A stretch of 64,000 nt of DNA from Porodaedalea pini (Eukaryota > Basidiomycota > Agaricomycetes > Hymenochaetales > Hymenochaetaceae), in the NCBI GenBank assembly GCA_002794775.1, contig NBAY01000113.1, positions 24,134 through 88,133 of the forward strand, read 5' to 3'. Below the pieces are notes generated by a model. The model was not told the DNA's origin, did not search any database, and saw only the letters and a program-made list of their open reading frames with translations. This document shows positions 9,840-19,072 of the stretch, piece by piece; position 1 is the first letter of the stretch, and each line of letters begins with the position of its first letter. The position numbers and the translations under genes are program-made.

Positions 9840-12800
9840 TTACCCCCCCTTCAAGGTTGGGTGTCCCGACCAACCATGATCGCGGTCGTCAGGTTCGGTG
9901 TCGACGAAGAGCGGACGGAGTCGTTGACGAGGGATGTCGAGTTTCCGAGGTGCACCGGGATGTTTGAGGTAGAACTCAGCGATCGCTTCCTTCGCGTTTT
10001 CGCCGAAGTCCGTCTCAGGTTGCCAAGTAGGTTCATTGTAGCCGACCCACTTGACAAGGTACTGTAGTTTCCCTCGGTGCAGACGTGAGTCTAGGACTTC
10101 CTCGAGTTCGTATTCCTCCTCGTTGTCGATGATGTCTGGCGGCGGCGGCGGCGGTTGCTTCTGGCTTTCAAAGGACGGTTCGACGGCGGGTTTCAACAGG
10201 GTTTCGTTGAAGACAGGGTGGACCTTTTTCCATCGTTTCGGGAGTTTGAGCTTGTACGCGCTCGCTCCTACCTTGTCGACGATGTCAAAGGGACCGTACC
10301 ATTTGTCGGCGAGTTTCTTCGTGGGTGAATCTGTGTTGATATTTCGTCCATCGAGGAAGACCTTATCGCCAGCCTTGTACTCCACCGAAGCTCCTGCCGT
10401 CCGGTCGTGGTAGCGTTTCATGTCGTCTGCCGCTTTGACCAGGTTGTCCTTCGCGACACGATGAGTCTCCTTTATGTGCTTCGCGAATTCTTCCGCCGAC
10501 ATGTTGGCAGACGAGGTTCGTGTCGTGTCAAAGCTCAAGGGGTGACGTCCTGTATTCGCATAGAAAGGGGACATCTTCGTCGCCGAATGTTCGCGGTTAT
10601 TGTACGCAAACTCTGCGAGGGGGAGCCAGTCTTTCCAGTCCGATTGGCGATGGTTCACGAAGAGTCTAAGATACTGTTCGAGTTCTTGGTTAACGCGTTC
10701 TGTCTGACCATCTGTCTGTGGGTGATACGCCGTCGACGGGTTGCCTTCGATGTGTAGGAGTTTGTACAGCTCCTTCATCATTGATGCGTCGAACTGCGTG
10801 CCTCGGTCATGGATGATCTTCCTCGGCAAGCCGTGGAGGCGGAAGACGTGGTCTCGGTACAGCTGGGCCATGCCTTCTGCTGACAGCCTCGTCGTTGTCG
10901 GGATCGCGTGCATCTGTTTCAAGAATCTATCGACGAAGACACAGATTGCGTTGTGCCCCTTGGAGTCTGGGAGTTCTCCGATGAGGTCGACCGTGACAAT
11001 TTCCCATGGACCTTCCGGGATCGTGTTCGGGTGAAGTGGCCTAGATCTCGATGTTCTCAGAGCCTTCATCCGCTGGCAACGGTCGCATCCTCGGACGTAT
11101 GCTCGAACGTCGGAGAACATCGACGCCCACCAGAAGTCTCGACGTACCAGTTCGACCGTCTTTGACGATCCGGGATGTCCTGCCAGGGTCGAGTCGTGGC
11201 ATTCCCGTAAGACCGCTTCCTTCATCGTTGACGGCACGTACACCTTTCCCTTCATCCGCCACAACCCGTTGGCCTTCACCATTCCCGTCGGTCTCTCCGA
11301 CTCGTCCTGCGCCCTCTGCGCGTCACCCACTCGTTCCAACACTTCCTCACGCGACGTCCTCACCACTCCACGATTCAGCCACTTGTCCTTGATGAACACG
11401 ACGTCATCGTTGTCGTCCTTTCCCTCATCATAGCCTGCTTTGCGCGACAGTAAGTCCGCCTTGCCCATCGTCTTCCCCGACTTGTGCTCGAGGTGGAAGT
11501 CGAATTCTTCGAGTTCGGTCCGCCAGCGAGCTTGTCGATAGCTCAGTTTCTGTGCCGACCTGAAGTAGGTGAGGTTGGCATGGTCGGACCAGATCTCGAT
11601 CTTGTGGCGAGCGCCCAGGAGGTATTGACGCCATTCCTTGAGTGCCGAGACGATTGCGAGCATCTCCTTGTCGTAGATCTCGTAGTTTCGTTCGGCTGGT
11701 AGGAGCGCTTCTGACCTATAGGCGACTACTCTCCACTTGCCTTCCTGTTTCTGCAATAGCACGCCTCCGAGTGCGAAGTTTGACGAGTCCGCCTCAACGC
11801 GGAAAGGGCCCTCGTCGTTAGCGATGACCAGGACTGGAGGTGAGCAGAGACGTCGTCTCAGCTCCTCGAACGCCTCCTGCTGTTCGGTCTCCCATACCCA
11901 GTCCTTCTTGCCCGTCAGCGATGTCAGCGGATGGACCACCTTGCTGTAGTCCTTGATGAACCGTCGTAGCCAATTACCCATGCCGAGGAACTGTTGTAGC
12001 TCCTTGAGGTTTCGTGGGACTGGCCAGTTCGCAATCGCCTCCGTCTTTGCCGGGTCCGCCTTGATCTCGCCGTTGCCGATGATGTGACCGAGATACTTAA
12101 CGACCTTGGCATCGAATTCGCACTTTTCCGGCTTCAAGTACAAGCTGTTTTCTCGGAGGATCTGAAGTACGCGCCTCGACGTGTCGATGTGCTCCTCAAT
12201 GGTTTCTGAGAGGATCAGTATGTCGTCGAGGTATACGATGATCAAGTTCGCGTAGATCAGCTCCTTGAAGATGTGGTTGACGAACGCTTGAAACGTTGCC
12301 GGCGCATTGCAAAGACCGAAGAACATGACCGTTGGCTCGAATAGGCCCATGTTCGTGCGAAATGCCGCCTTCCACTCGTCGCCTTCGCGGATCCGGACGT
12401 TGTAGTACCCCCAGCGAAGGTCAAGCTTAGTTATGTACTTCGCCTTCTTGACCTTATCAACAAGTTCGTCGATGAGAGGGAGGGGGTACTTATTCTTGAT
12501 CGTGCCGTCGTTGAGTTTGCGGTAATCCTGGATCGGGCGTAGCGATTTGTCGGCCTTCTTTATGAAGAAGAAAGGTGACGCCATGGGCGATATCGACCGT
12601 CGAATGCGACCTGACTTCAGATTTTCATCGAGGAAGTCCTTGAGCGACTGCTGCTCAGTTGGTGTGAGCGGGTAGATCTTACAGTCGCTCAGTTTGAAGT
12701 CAGGCTTCAAGTCGATGACGTGGTCCCACGGGCGATGTTCCGGTAGCTTCTCGAAACCTTTTTCGCTGAAGACGTCGGCGTAGTCGTTGAGGTATGCGGG

Positions 12801-13490
12801 CCAGGACGTCTTGTCCATTCGCACCTCTCTCACCCCCTTCGTCTCTTCCACCGCTCTCCACACCTTCCGCATGCCTTCCTCCACATTCCTCTCCACTACA
12901 CATTCGCTCGGGCAACGCGTAAAGTCGAGTGTTCCCGTCTTCCAGTCGACTTCCGGGTTGTGTCGACGAAGCCAGTCGTACCCTAGAAAGATGTTTGACG
13001 ATGCCAACGAGGTTACCGCCAGGACGATCCGTTCTTTATGATGACCGATCGTAAGTTTGATGTTGACGTATTTCTCGATCAATCCGGCTTCGTTGTGCGT
13101 GCCGTCGGCATTGAGTACCGCAAGGGGTCGGACATAACGCTTCGTCTCCAGTCCGTACCGTTCGACGAACCTTACATCAATGCACGATCCTGTGCATCCC
13201 GAATCCACGAGTGCGTGTGCGTCCACCTCCCTCACTTCACCTTCCACGCTGTGTCCGACGTTCAGGAGAAGGTCCAGCTGGCGTCCGCCAGTTCCTCTCA
13301 TGAACAGCTGCTCACATTCTTCTCTCTCCTTCACACCGGTGGGGACTTCATACTCAGGAAAACCATCGACGTCGTTCGCATCTACGTGTTGTACAGACGG
13401 TTGGTTATATTTTAACGAGTACGGATTCGAAGTCCCTTGTTCTTCTCGGTCAGTCGCCCCGATGGCTACGCCTGACCACTCGCAAAACCC
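9840..13490 (-). CDS. pol: Chromovirus pol: protease, RT, RNase H, integrase, chromodomain
   Basis: Read by -1 frameshifting from gag at 13490, this adds 1,216 codons, ending at TAA 9842-9840. Domains in order: retropepsin (LVDSGCTG), reverse transcriptase with YLDD at about 12233-12222, RNase H (EADSSNFALGG), integrase HHCC finger (HDSTLAGHPG ... CDRCQ), the DDE core (VTVDLIG, HDRGTQF, GQTERVNQELE), and a C-terminal chromodomain (YLVKWVGYNEPTWQPE, about bases 10115-9980). Chromodomains of this lineage are known to steer integration toward chromatin marks such as H3K9 methylation. The frame upstream of the first plausible start stays open back into the gag overlap, which fits frameshifting rather than independent initiation. 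No lesion was seen. Confidence 0.95.
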   Translation of the reverse strand, partial: GFCEWSGVAIGATDREEQGTSNPYSLKYNQPSVQHVDANDVDGFPEYEVPTGVKEREECEQLFMRGTGGRQLDLLLNVGHSVEGEVREVDAHALVDSGCTGSCIDVRFVERYGLETKRYVRPLAVLNADGTHNEAGLIEKYVNIKLTIGHHKERIVLAVTSLASSNIFLGYDWLRRHNPEVDWKTGTLDFTRCPSECVVERNVEEGMRKVWRAVEETKGVREVRMDKTSWPAYLNDYADVFSEKGFEKLPEHRPWDHVIDLKPDFKLSDCKIYPLTPTEQQSLKDFLDENLKSGRIRRSISPMASPFFFIKKADKSLRPIQDYRKLNDGTIKNKYPLPLIDELVDKVKKAKYITKLDLRWGYYNVRIREGDEWKAAFRTNMGLFEPTVMFFGLCNAPATFQAFVNHIFKELIYANLIIVYLDDILILSETIEEHIDTSRRVLQILRENSLYLKPEKCEFDAKVVKYLGHIIGNGEIKADPAKTEAIANWPVPRNLKELQQFLGMGNWLRRFIKDYSKVVHPLTSLTGKKDWVWETEQQEAFEELRRRLCSPPVLVIANDEGPFRVEADSSNFALGGVLLQKQEGKWRVVAYRSEALLPAERNYEIYDKEMLAIVSALKEWRQYLLGARHKIEIWSDHANLTYFRSAQKLSYRQARWRTELEEFDFHLEHKSGKTMGKADLLSRKAGYDEGKDDNDDVVFIKDKWLNRGVVRTSREEVLERVGDAQRAQDESERPTGMVKANGLWRMKGKVYVPSTMKEAVLRECHDSTLAGHPGSSKTVELVRRDFWWASMFSDVRAYVRGCDRCQRMKALRTSRSRPLHPNTIPEGPWEIVTVDLIGELPDSKGHNAICVFVDRFLKQMHAIPTTTRLSAEGMAQLYRDHVFRLHGLPRKIIHDRGTQFDASMMKELYKLLHIEGNPSTAYHPQTDGQTERVNQELEQYLRLFVNHRQSDWKDWLPLAEFAYNNREHSATKMSPFYANTGRHPLSFDTTRTSSANMSAEEFAKHIKETHRVAKDNLVKAADDMKRYHDRTAGASVEYKAGDKVFLDGRNINTDSPTKKLADKWYGPFDIVDKVGASAYKLKLPKRWKKVHPVFNETLLKPAVEPSFESQKQPPPPPPDIIDNEEEYELEEVLDSRLHRGKLQYLVKWVGYNEPTWQPETDFGENAKEAIAEFYLKHPGAPRKLDIPRQRLRPLFVDTEPDDRDHGWSGHPTLKGG
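13448..13490 (-). promoter_or_regulatory. -1 programmed ribosomal frameshift signal
   Basis: On the sense (minus) strand the heptamer GGGTTTT (13490-13484) is in the gag frame as G GGT TTT, an exact X XXY YYZ site. After a 6-nt spacer come GGTCAG (13477-13472) and its complement CTGACC (13453-13448), with an extra CG/CG pair inside. The gag stop (13468-13466) sits in the loop. Slipping back one base enters the pol frame. Confidence 0.85.
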
Positions 13491-14548
13491 TGCGAGTCGA
13501 CGACCTCTTCGTCATTCTCTCCTTCCTCCACATAGTCCTCCACTGTCGATCTCCGAGTGTCTACGACTTCCTCGAAGGCCGATTCCTTCATCGCGCCGAG
13601 CTCGTCCGCCAGGATACGGCGTTCGCCTGGTGCCATTAGTTCCAGCATGCGCTGGATGATCGGCTTCCCCTGCGGGCACTTGTCCTTGAAATGGCCCAGC
13701 CCGCCGCAGATCCAGCACGCGCGTCGTCGTTGCGCCTCGTTCATGGAGACGTCCATCGGTTGTCCCGCGCCTCCGAAAGTGACGCCGGTCGCGTCGCATC
13801 TGTCGACGTGAGGGGCCGCTACCTGACGGCGAGCCGGGGGTCCTTGTTGTTGCTGCGGGCGAGGCTGGGGTATAAATGGGCGGCCTCGTTGGATTGCGCG
13901 GATCTGTTGCTCGCCGCGATCGATCTCGATAGCCTTGTTTTTCCAGTCCTCGTATTTCGTCGGGACCGGCGTCAATCTCAGGACTCCACGCACTACTTCG
14001 ATGTTCATCGCACGTTTGAGACGATCACAGATGATACCGTCGTCCTTCAGTTCCGCACGCTTGATGATGACGTCGAGTTGCTGGAAGAACTTGTCGGCGG
14101 TGAGGTCCTTCTGAACCTTCTCCCGGAATTCCTTCAGCGCGGCCTCTTTGCGATTCGGGTCGTCGAACGAGGCGTCGAGTCGTTCCTGGAATCTCTCCCA
14201 GCTGTCGGTGAAGGTGACGATTCCCGACGTTGTCGACTCCTCGACGTAGTTCTGCGCCCACGTCGCCGCATTACCACCCTTCAGGTAGGAGAGAGCTACA
14301 TAGATTTTACTCTCCGACGTAGGGTATCGGTTCGGGTTCGCGGATACAAAAAGAAGGACTTCACGTCTGAAGTCGAGGTAGTCGTCGCCACCAGTGAATT
14401 CACGTGGTCGGGCGACATCTATGTTGAGGGTCGGGGGGTTAGCGGCCGCGACCGGTGCTGGGGCGTTGTTCGCCTGATGGGCGAAGGCATTCGCAACGAT
14501 GGCCGCGATCTGCGCCATTTGCTGTGGGCTGAAACCTTCTGTTGACAT
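13466..14548 (-). CDS. gag: Chromovirus Gag, 360 residues
   Basis: ATG at 14548, stop TAG at 13468-13466. The capsid region carries gypsy-type retrotransposon-gag features (PREFTGGDDYLDFRREVLLF and an AATWAQNYVE stretch). A Gln/Pro-rich linker follows, then a nucleocapsid CCHC zinc knuckle, CWICGGLGHFKDKC, near residue 280. The tail is acidic. Gag packages the RNA into the particle. It overlaps the pol frame by 23 bases at the frameshift site. Confidence 0.95.
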   Translation of the reverse strand: MSTEGFSPQQMAQIAAIVANAFAHQANNAPAPVAAANPPTLNIDVARPREFTGGDDYLDFRREVLLFVSANPNRYPTSESKIYVALSYLKGGNAATWAQNYVEESTTSGIVTFTDSWERFQERLDASFDDPNRKEAALKEFREKVQKDLTADKFFQQLDVIIKRAELKDDGIICDRLKRAMNIEVVRGVLRLTPVPTKYEDWKNKAIEIDRGEQQIRAIQRGRPFIPQPRPQQQQGPPARRQVAAPHVDRCDATGVTFGGAGQPMDVSMNEAQRRRACWICGGLGHFKDKCPQGKPIIQRMLELMAPGERRILADELGAMKESAFEEVVDTRRSTVEDYVEEGENDEEVVDSQGFASGQA

Positions 14549-15257
14549 CGTAGGTTCGGGTGCAGGTGTCGAAGGTTCTGGAGGAGTTGGCGGCGAGGGG
14601 TCTCTGTTGGTTTCGCGGTAAGGACCTGGGGTCGGTGGTAGGTTGACCGTAGTCGTTGACGGTGCAGGTGACGACGGAGCGGCTGGAGGCCACCTTGCTC
14701 TCCTTCCTCATTCGTCTGATGAATACCAGCTGCGCCGGATTTCACTCCACCAGATGTCGTGAGTGACGCCGCTATTATTAGTCGCGACGTAGCCTGGTCG
14801 GTCTGGATCCCAACGGGCTGAAGCAGGAAGGGCCCGTTGCTGTTCGTCGGTGAGATCTATCTTGACGTTGGCGGAGGGACAGGGATCGGTTGCGTGTTCG
14901 ATCCGGGGTTACGCCAACGTTGAGCGGGTTCGTCAGCGAAGTTGATGACCAAACGGAAGGAGGCGGCCGAGATCACAATCGACAACGACGTCGACGACTG
15001 TACACGGTGTGTTACCCACGTCCAGGTCAGATGGTTCCTCCACCAGATGGAGAGGCGGAGAGCCAGGGTCGGAAAAGGTCGGGTGTAGGTTTATGTAATA
15101 CACGAACGTTCGGAAACGTCCGGGCAGGGTTAAGGGTTGTCGTTTAGGGGGTTTACACGTCGAGTCCGTCGAGGGGAGCGCTCCTCTAGACTGAGTGAAG
15201 GCGAGTCGACAGCGACGACGTACGCTGGGGATGAGCCTGGGTGAGGTTCTGCTTTTA
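14549..15257 (-). other. Untranslated leader of the chromovirus
   Basis: 709 bases between the 5' LTR and the gag start. It has short upstream ORFs but no conserved coding sequence. Its first bases contain the self-priming site described separately. The length is long for a leader and could hold packaging signals (inference). Confidence 0.6.
15246..15256 (-). promoter_or_regulatory. Self-priming primer-binding site
   Basis: The sense sequence AAAAGCAGAAC lies one base past the end of the 5' LTR. It is the exact complement of GTTCTGCTTTT in the LTR (15463-15453), which begins about 25 bases downstream of the end of the TATA box, where the transcript should start. This matches Tf1-type self-priming, in which the 5' end of the mRNA anneals to the PBS. 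No tRNA-type PBS starting TGG is present. Confidence 0.75.
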
Positions 15258-15671
15258 TGTTAGGCGGGAGTCCGGGAGACGACTCGGACTGGGCAGGTCT
15301 CGGCTGACTGTCGTCTGGGACGTGCTATACTCGAGCGTAGACTCGGGACACGCTTACTCAGGCTAGGTCGTCGTGGAGGTAAGAGGATTAATACAAGTCT
15401 AAACTAATACAAGGGGGACGAGTCTCACCTAGGTCGTCGCGGAGGTAAGAGGAAAAGCAGAACAAGGAGTTCATGCGATTCCTGAGACCTTATATAGCGA
15501 CGACCGTGAGACTATATTACCTAACATTACATAACGAGTGGGAATGGAACGAATGAAGGTAGTGTGGGAATGATTGTGTAAGATGAGTAAATATAATGAA
15601 AAGGACGAATATAATAAAGGAAATGGTAAAAGGGAAAATAAAGGAAAAAGGTGAAAGTTCAGGTTCTAACA
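15258..15671 (-). repeat. 5' LTR
   Basis: 414 bp, identical to the 3' LTR except T at 15374 where the other has C at 9542. It holds the promoter in sense orientation. The right flank CCCGC (15672-15676) is the target duplication. Confidence 0.95.
15488..15497 (-). promoter_or_regulatory. LTR TATA box
   Basis: The sense strand reads CTATATAAGG. About 25 bases past its 3' end (33 from its first T) comes GTTCTGC, the predicted first base of the transcript (15463). The same box is at 9656-9665 in the 3' LTR; the LTR at the right edge has CTATAAGAGG instead. Confidence 0.7.
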
Positions 15672-15676
15672 CCCGC

Positions 15677-16016
15677 AGGCAGCGCGTAGACGTCACCAAA
15701 ACGCCCCGCTCCCGCTCCCTGGGTTCTCGGCGCCCGACTACCCTAAGCCCCAGTCCACGGTTCCAGACTCTTCTCCGGAGAGTGGGCAGACTCGCAGGGC
15801 CCCATCCACACCTATCGATGGCTCAGGCCCCCCCTTCCCGAGACCTCCACCACCGAGTGAACTCCACTTCCCGCTTCCCGTGTCCCGCCGCTGGGACACA
15901 TCCCACCGCTCGTCGCTCTGTCCGTCTTCTGCAGTTGAAAGACCTTGTCCTGTGTTTGATTTGATTCCCTCGTTCTTTGAGACACCGCAGAACCCTCTTT
16001 GGGGATGATCAAGAGG
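15677..16016 (+). pseudogene. Remnant ORF of the interrupted older element
   Basis: One plus frame is open from about 15,720 to a TGA near 16,008. It is Pro/Ser-rich at first, then has an ordered-looking end (FDLIPSFFETPQNPLWG). Together with 7482-9425 it was contiguous before the chromovirus inserted. I cannot assign a function; it may be the end of the gag region. Confidence 0.35.
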
Positions 16017-16069
16017 TTTAAAGCCCTCACTAACCCTTCGGACAGGAGTCTGCATAGCACTACACCACG

Positions 16070-16147
16070 ATGTCTCCCCCTCATGGAATGCTTGCCCCTC
16101 AGTACCCAATGTCTCTCCCTCACGGAATGCTTGCCCCTCAGTACCCG
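16070..16147 (+). repeat. Tandem 39-bp coding repeat, two copies
   Basis: Two 39-base units each encode 13 residues, of the form MS-P/L-PHGMLAPQYP. They differ at a few bases and keep the frame. They open the N-terminus of the DUF6698-like gene. Confidence 0.85.
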
Positions 16148-16610
16148 ATGACACCGACCCCCCCTATGACGGATTTGCAGCCTAGCTCCTCAGACTCCTC
16201 TTCTGACTCAGACTCGACCAGTGCTTCACAACAGGTGCCAGAGGAAGAGTTTACGTGAAGTGGAAAGAGGAAGGCGTACACTGGCTTCTTCCTCTTGTCT
16301 TCATTTATCTGTTTACTTTACTCATTTGCAGTACTGCAGCGGACATCTTCGTCAGCAAGGGACACTACCTTGCTAGAGCATATGAACCATGGACTAGCCT
16401 GCAATAAATTCTTAACAAAGGTATTCCTAACACAAAGCTTAGCCCTGCTGAATTACAACAAATCACTGATCCATCATAAGTGATTGGTTTTATTCTACTT
16501 TATTCTTTCAATAATCAGTTCTTGTGTCAGTGTCCACTGTGCTGTGGATGCTGTGAAGGCTTTATTCAATGTCAACACCTTGCTGTACAAGAAGGTCGTC
16601 AAGGCGGATA

Positions 16611-16997
16611 TGTTAGGCGGGAGCCCGGGAGACGACTCGGACTGGGCAGGCCTCGGCTGACTGTTGTCTGGGACGTGCTATACTCGAGCGTAGACTCGGG
16701 ACACGCTTACTCAGGCTAGGTCGTCGCGGAGGTAAGAGGATTAATACAAGACTAGACTAATACAAGGGGGACGAGTCTCACCTAGGTCGTCGCGGAGGTA
16801 AGAGGAAAAGCAGAACAAGGAGTTCATGCGATTCCTGAGACCTTATATAGCGACGACCGCGAGACTATATTACCTAACGTTACATAGTGAGTGGGAATGA
16901 TTGTGTAAGATGGGTAAATATAATGAAAAGGACGAATATAATAAAGGAAATGGTAAAAAGGAAAATAAAGGAAAAGGTGAAAGTTCAGGTTCTAACA
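16611..16997 (-). mobile_element. Solo LTR of the chromovirus family
   Basis: 387 bp with TGTTAG and CTAACA ends, flanked by GGATA on both sides (16606-16610 and 16998-17002). Relative to the 414-bp LTR it lacks 26 bases between two GTGGGAATG copies, plus one A. No internal element sequence remains, so it arose by LTR-LTR recombination after insertion. Confidence 0.95.
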
Positions 16998-18141
16998 GGA
17001 TACTCAGACATTCAAATATATAGTTAATTGTGTGAGTCATTGCTTTTTTTCCCTCTGCATAGATAAACTCTCACAATGTTTACAGTTGCGTGAGGGTCAG
17101 CGTGCCGCTCGGTCTGCTGATACATCAGGAATCAGGAAAATTATCCTCCAGTGGATCGTTTTCCCATCCATTGACAATGAGTTGACACAGCCAGATAATG
17201 ATCACAAAGACTTACGTGGATTTGAGAACGAGACACTCACAAAGCTCCTGGCCCCCGCAGAGGTTCAGCTGCTCACTCCGGAGTAAGTACTTTGAGATAA
17301 TCTTAAACAAAAGAAGACGTGCTCATGCCTTTCCTATCACATCATTGCTGATTTATATTACATACTTTCTAGATATCTAGCTTTGTTGCATGTGGACAGG
17401 GCCACGGTAACAAACAAAAAAGGAGTTACCCGTGAACTTGATGGCAATCATAGCCGAGTCTTTGCCTTCAAAAACGGTATTTATCATCCAAGGAACCCTC
17501 TGAAGGGCTTCTTGAAGGGTAATTTGATCGTCAGGGCAAGTCTTCTTCCTTTTTCTTTCTTAATGTGTTTACATCTTTTTGTAGGCCTATAAACACATCT
17601 TTATGGCACCTTCTTCTGCTAACTCAGGTCCCGCTGTCAAAGGCTCAAGGTGTACGAAAATAGGTAATGCAGAGATCCATGGTATGACCGAAGTCACTCC
17701 AGGATCACTTGCATACGTTACTGTCCAGGTATTTTATTTGTTTCACGGTTTGCACATATATAATACTGAAAAATGTATTACTACCAGGTCTACTTTGCTC
17801 TTAGCGCAAGGCTCCATTTCTCTACATCGAGTGCTCCAGAAATACCTGAGATATTTAATGGTATTATTCAATTGTTCAGGTCTGACGTCCCACATGTCAA
17901 GAGGTACACTGCTGAGCTATTGATTTGGTGGAATCGGTATGTTCATCTGCATCTATGTGATATTATGGTCCCTTACTAACCCTTACTCAGAATTATCTTT
18001 CCGAATACCCAAGTGGCAACCGATCCTCATGACCTAGGTGCCATAGCTGATATTGAAGACTTCTATCGAGACTGGACTGAGGATGAGGAGGGCAATGAAG
18101 AGGGTGAGGAGGACAACGAAGAGGAAGAGGACAATGTATGA

Positions 18142-19072
18142 ATTTTGATTGAAATTTCTGCTCACATTCAATCCGATACCATCCATCTTGAACAGCTATT
18201 TCTATTTTCCCTATCGTTGGTCGCATATTGTTATGTGCTATTTCAATTTCATTCTATTCCAATACTTCCATCTAATTGTCATCCACAACAACTGCTGCTA
18301 AGTGAGCTATAACTATTATACACATGAGAACCAACAGTGCGCATCACCATCAATTAGAAAGCATTATAAGTAATTTCTTGCTTTTATAACTCCGACAACT
18401 CTTCCGCCGCCTTGTAATCCTGACTTTAGAATTTATTTAATTATATATAAGTCTGCAATACTTCCGCTAACTTATACTCTATTGAAAGTCTTATCATGTA
18501 TTAAAATCTCTCATAAGTGTTTTGATATATTATAATTTGGTATGACTGTTATGCTTTTCGGTAAGTATTATGGTGGATTGTAAGATGGAGTTCAGATTTT
18601 ATTGCTCTATAATTATGCCCGAAATGATTATATGTATTACATGTCTTTTAAGACTTATGATTGAATATAATTAGTTATAATACTCTGCAGATTTTTGTGA
18701 TGGATATCGCCCTTGTTTCGTGCGCATGTATCAAAGTTTCCGATTGAACGGACGAAGGCATAGCGCAGGTAGAACAGCGAGGCGGTATCATTTCTTGAAA
18801 AGGCCCAGAAAAATAAGCATTCGGATTGCCAGCGCGTTCCGTAACTGAAGACAATTTTAACAGCAATAGTGAATTTTGGTAGAATTGCTGCAAGGAGCAA
18901 TATTAATCGAAGCAAGCATCGGAGAGTAAGAGCCAAAAATAGGCTCGCTAATATCATAGTGCACTTTCTCACTGATCATGACCAACGTTTTCCCTCATTC
19001 CTTTCCCACCGACCATCACCACCGTCTCTCCCCAAAACATAACCAAAAAAAAAGCAGAATAATACACATAAG
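18142..19072. other. AT-rich intergenic region
   Basis: No supported gene. It contains short AT-rich stretches and the presumed promoter of the gene at 19073. An ORF on the minus strand (18655-18972) has no recognisable features. Confidence 0.6.

Larger units (their letters stand above)
9426..15671 (-). mobile_element. Complete chromodomain Ty3/gypsy retrotransposon
   Basis: A 6,246-bp element on the minus strand, bounded by 414-bp LTRs (9426-9839 and 15258-15671) that begin TGTTAG and end CTAACA. Both ends abut CCCGC (9421-9425 and 15672-15676), a 5-bp target duplication. I see one difference between the LTRs (C at 9542, T at 15374), so the insertion is very recent. Gag and pol are open, the polypurine tract AAGGGGGG lies at the 3' LTR, and a -1 frameshift signal and a self-priming site are present. 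It looks autonomous and possibly active. It inserted into an older element rather than a host gene. Confidence 0.95.
16070..18141 (+). pseudogene. DUF6698-like gene disrupted by a solo LTR
   Basis: Supported coding pieces: 16070-16258 (likely N-terminus, Ser/Asp-rich), 16531-16610 joined to 17003-17031 across the LTR, 17086-17282, 17373-17535, 17585-17728, 17788-17936 and 17991-18141. All junctions from 17031 on are in phase. The segment YKHIFMAPSSANSG ... IHGMTEVTPGSLAYVTVQ ... LLIWWNR matches, from memory, the conserved core of DUF6698, an agaricomycete family of unknown function. The C-terminus is very acidic. A solo LTR (16611-16997) with duplication GGATA falls inside a codon run. An in-frame TAA near 16404 may be a second lesion, though that part of the model is weak. 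One intron (17536-17584) uses a GC donor. Confidence 0.72.

Noticed and set aside
9819..14545. Several plus-strand ORFs opposite gag and pol
   Set aside because: They are shadows of the minus-strand coding frames, with no independent starts or domains.
18655..18972. Minus-strand ORF with hydrophobic N-terminus
   Set aside because: No family features and no conserved splice context; its composition fits chance in AT-rich DNA.
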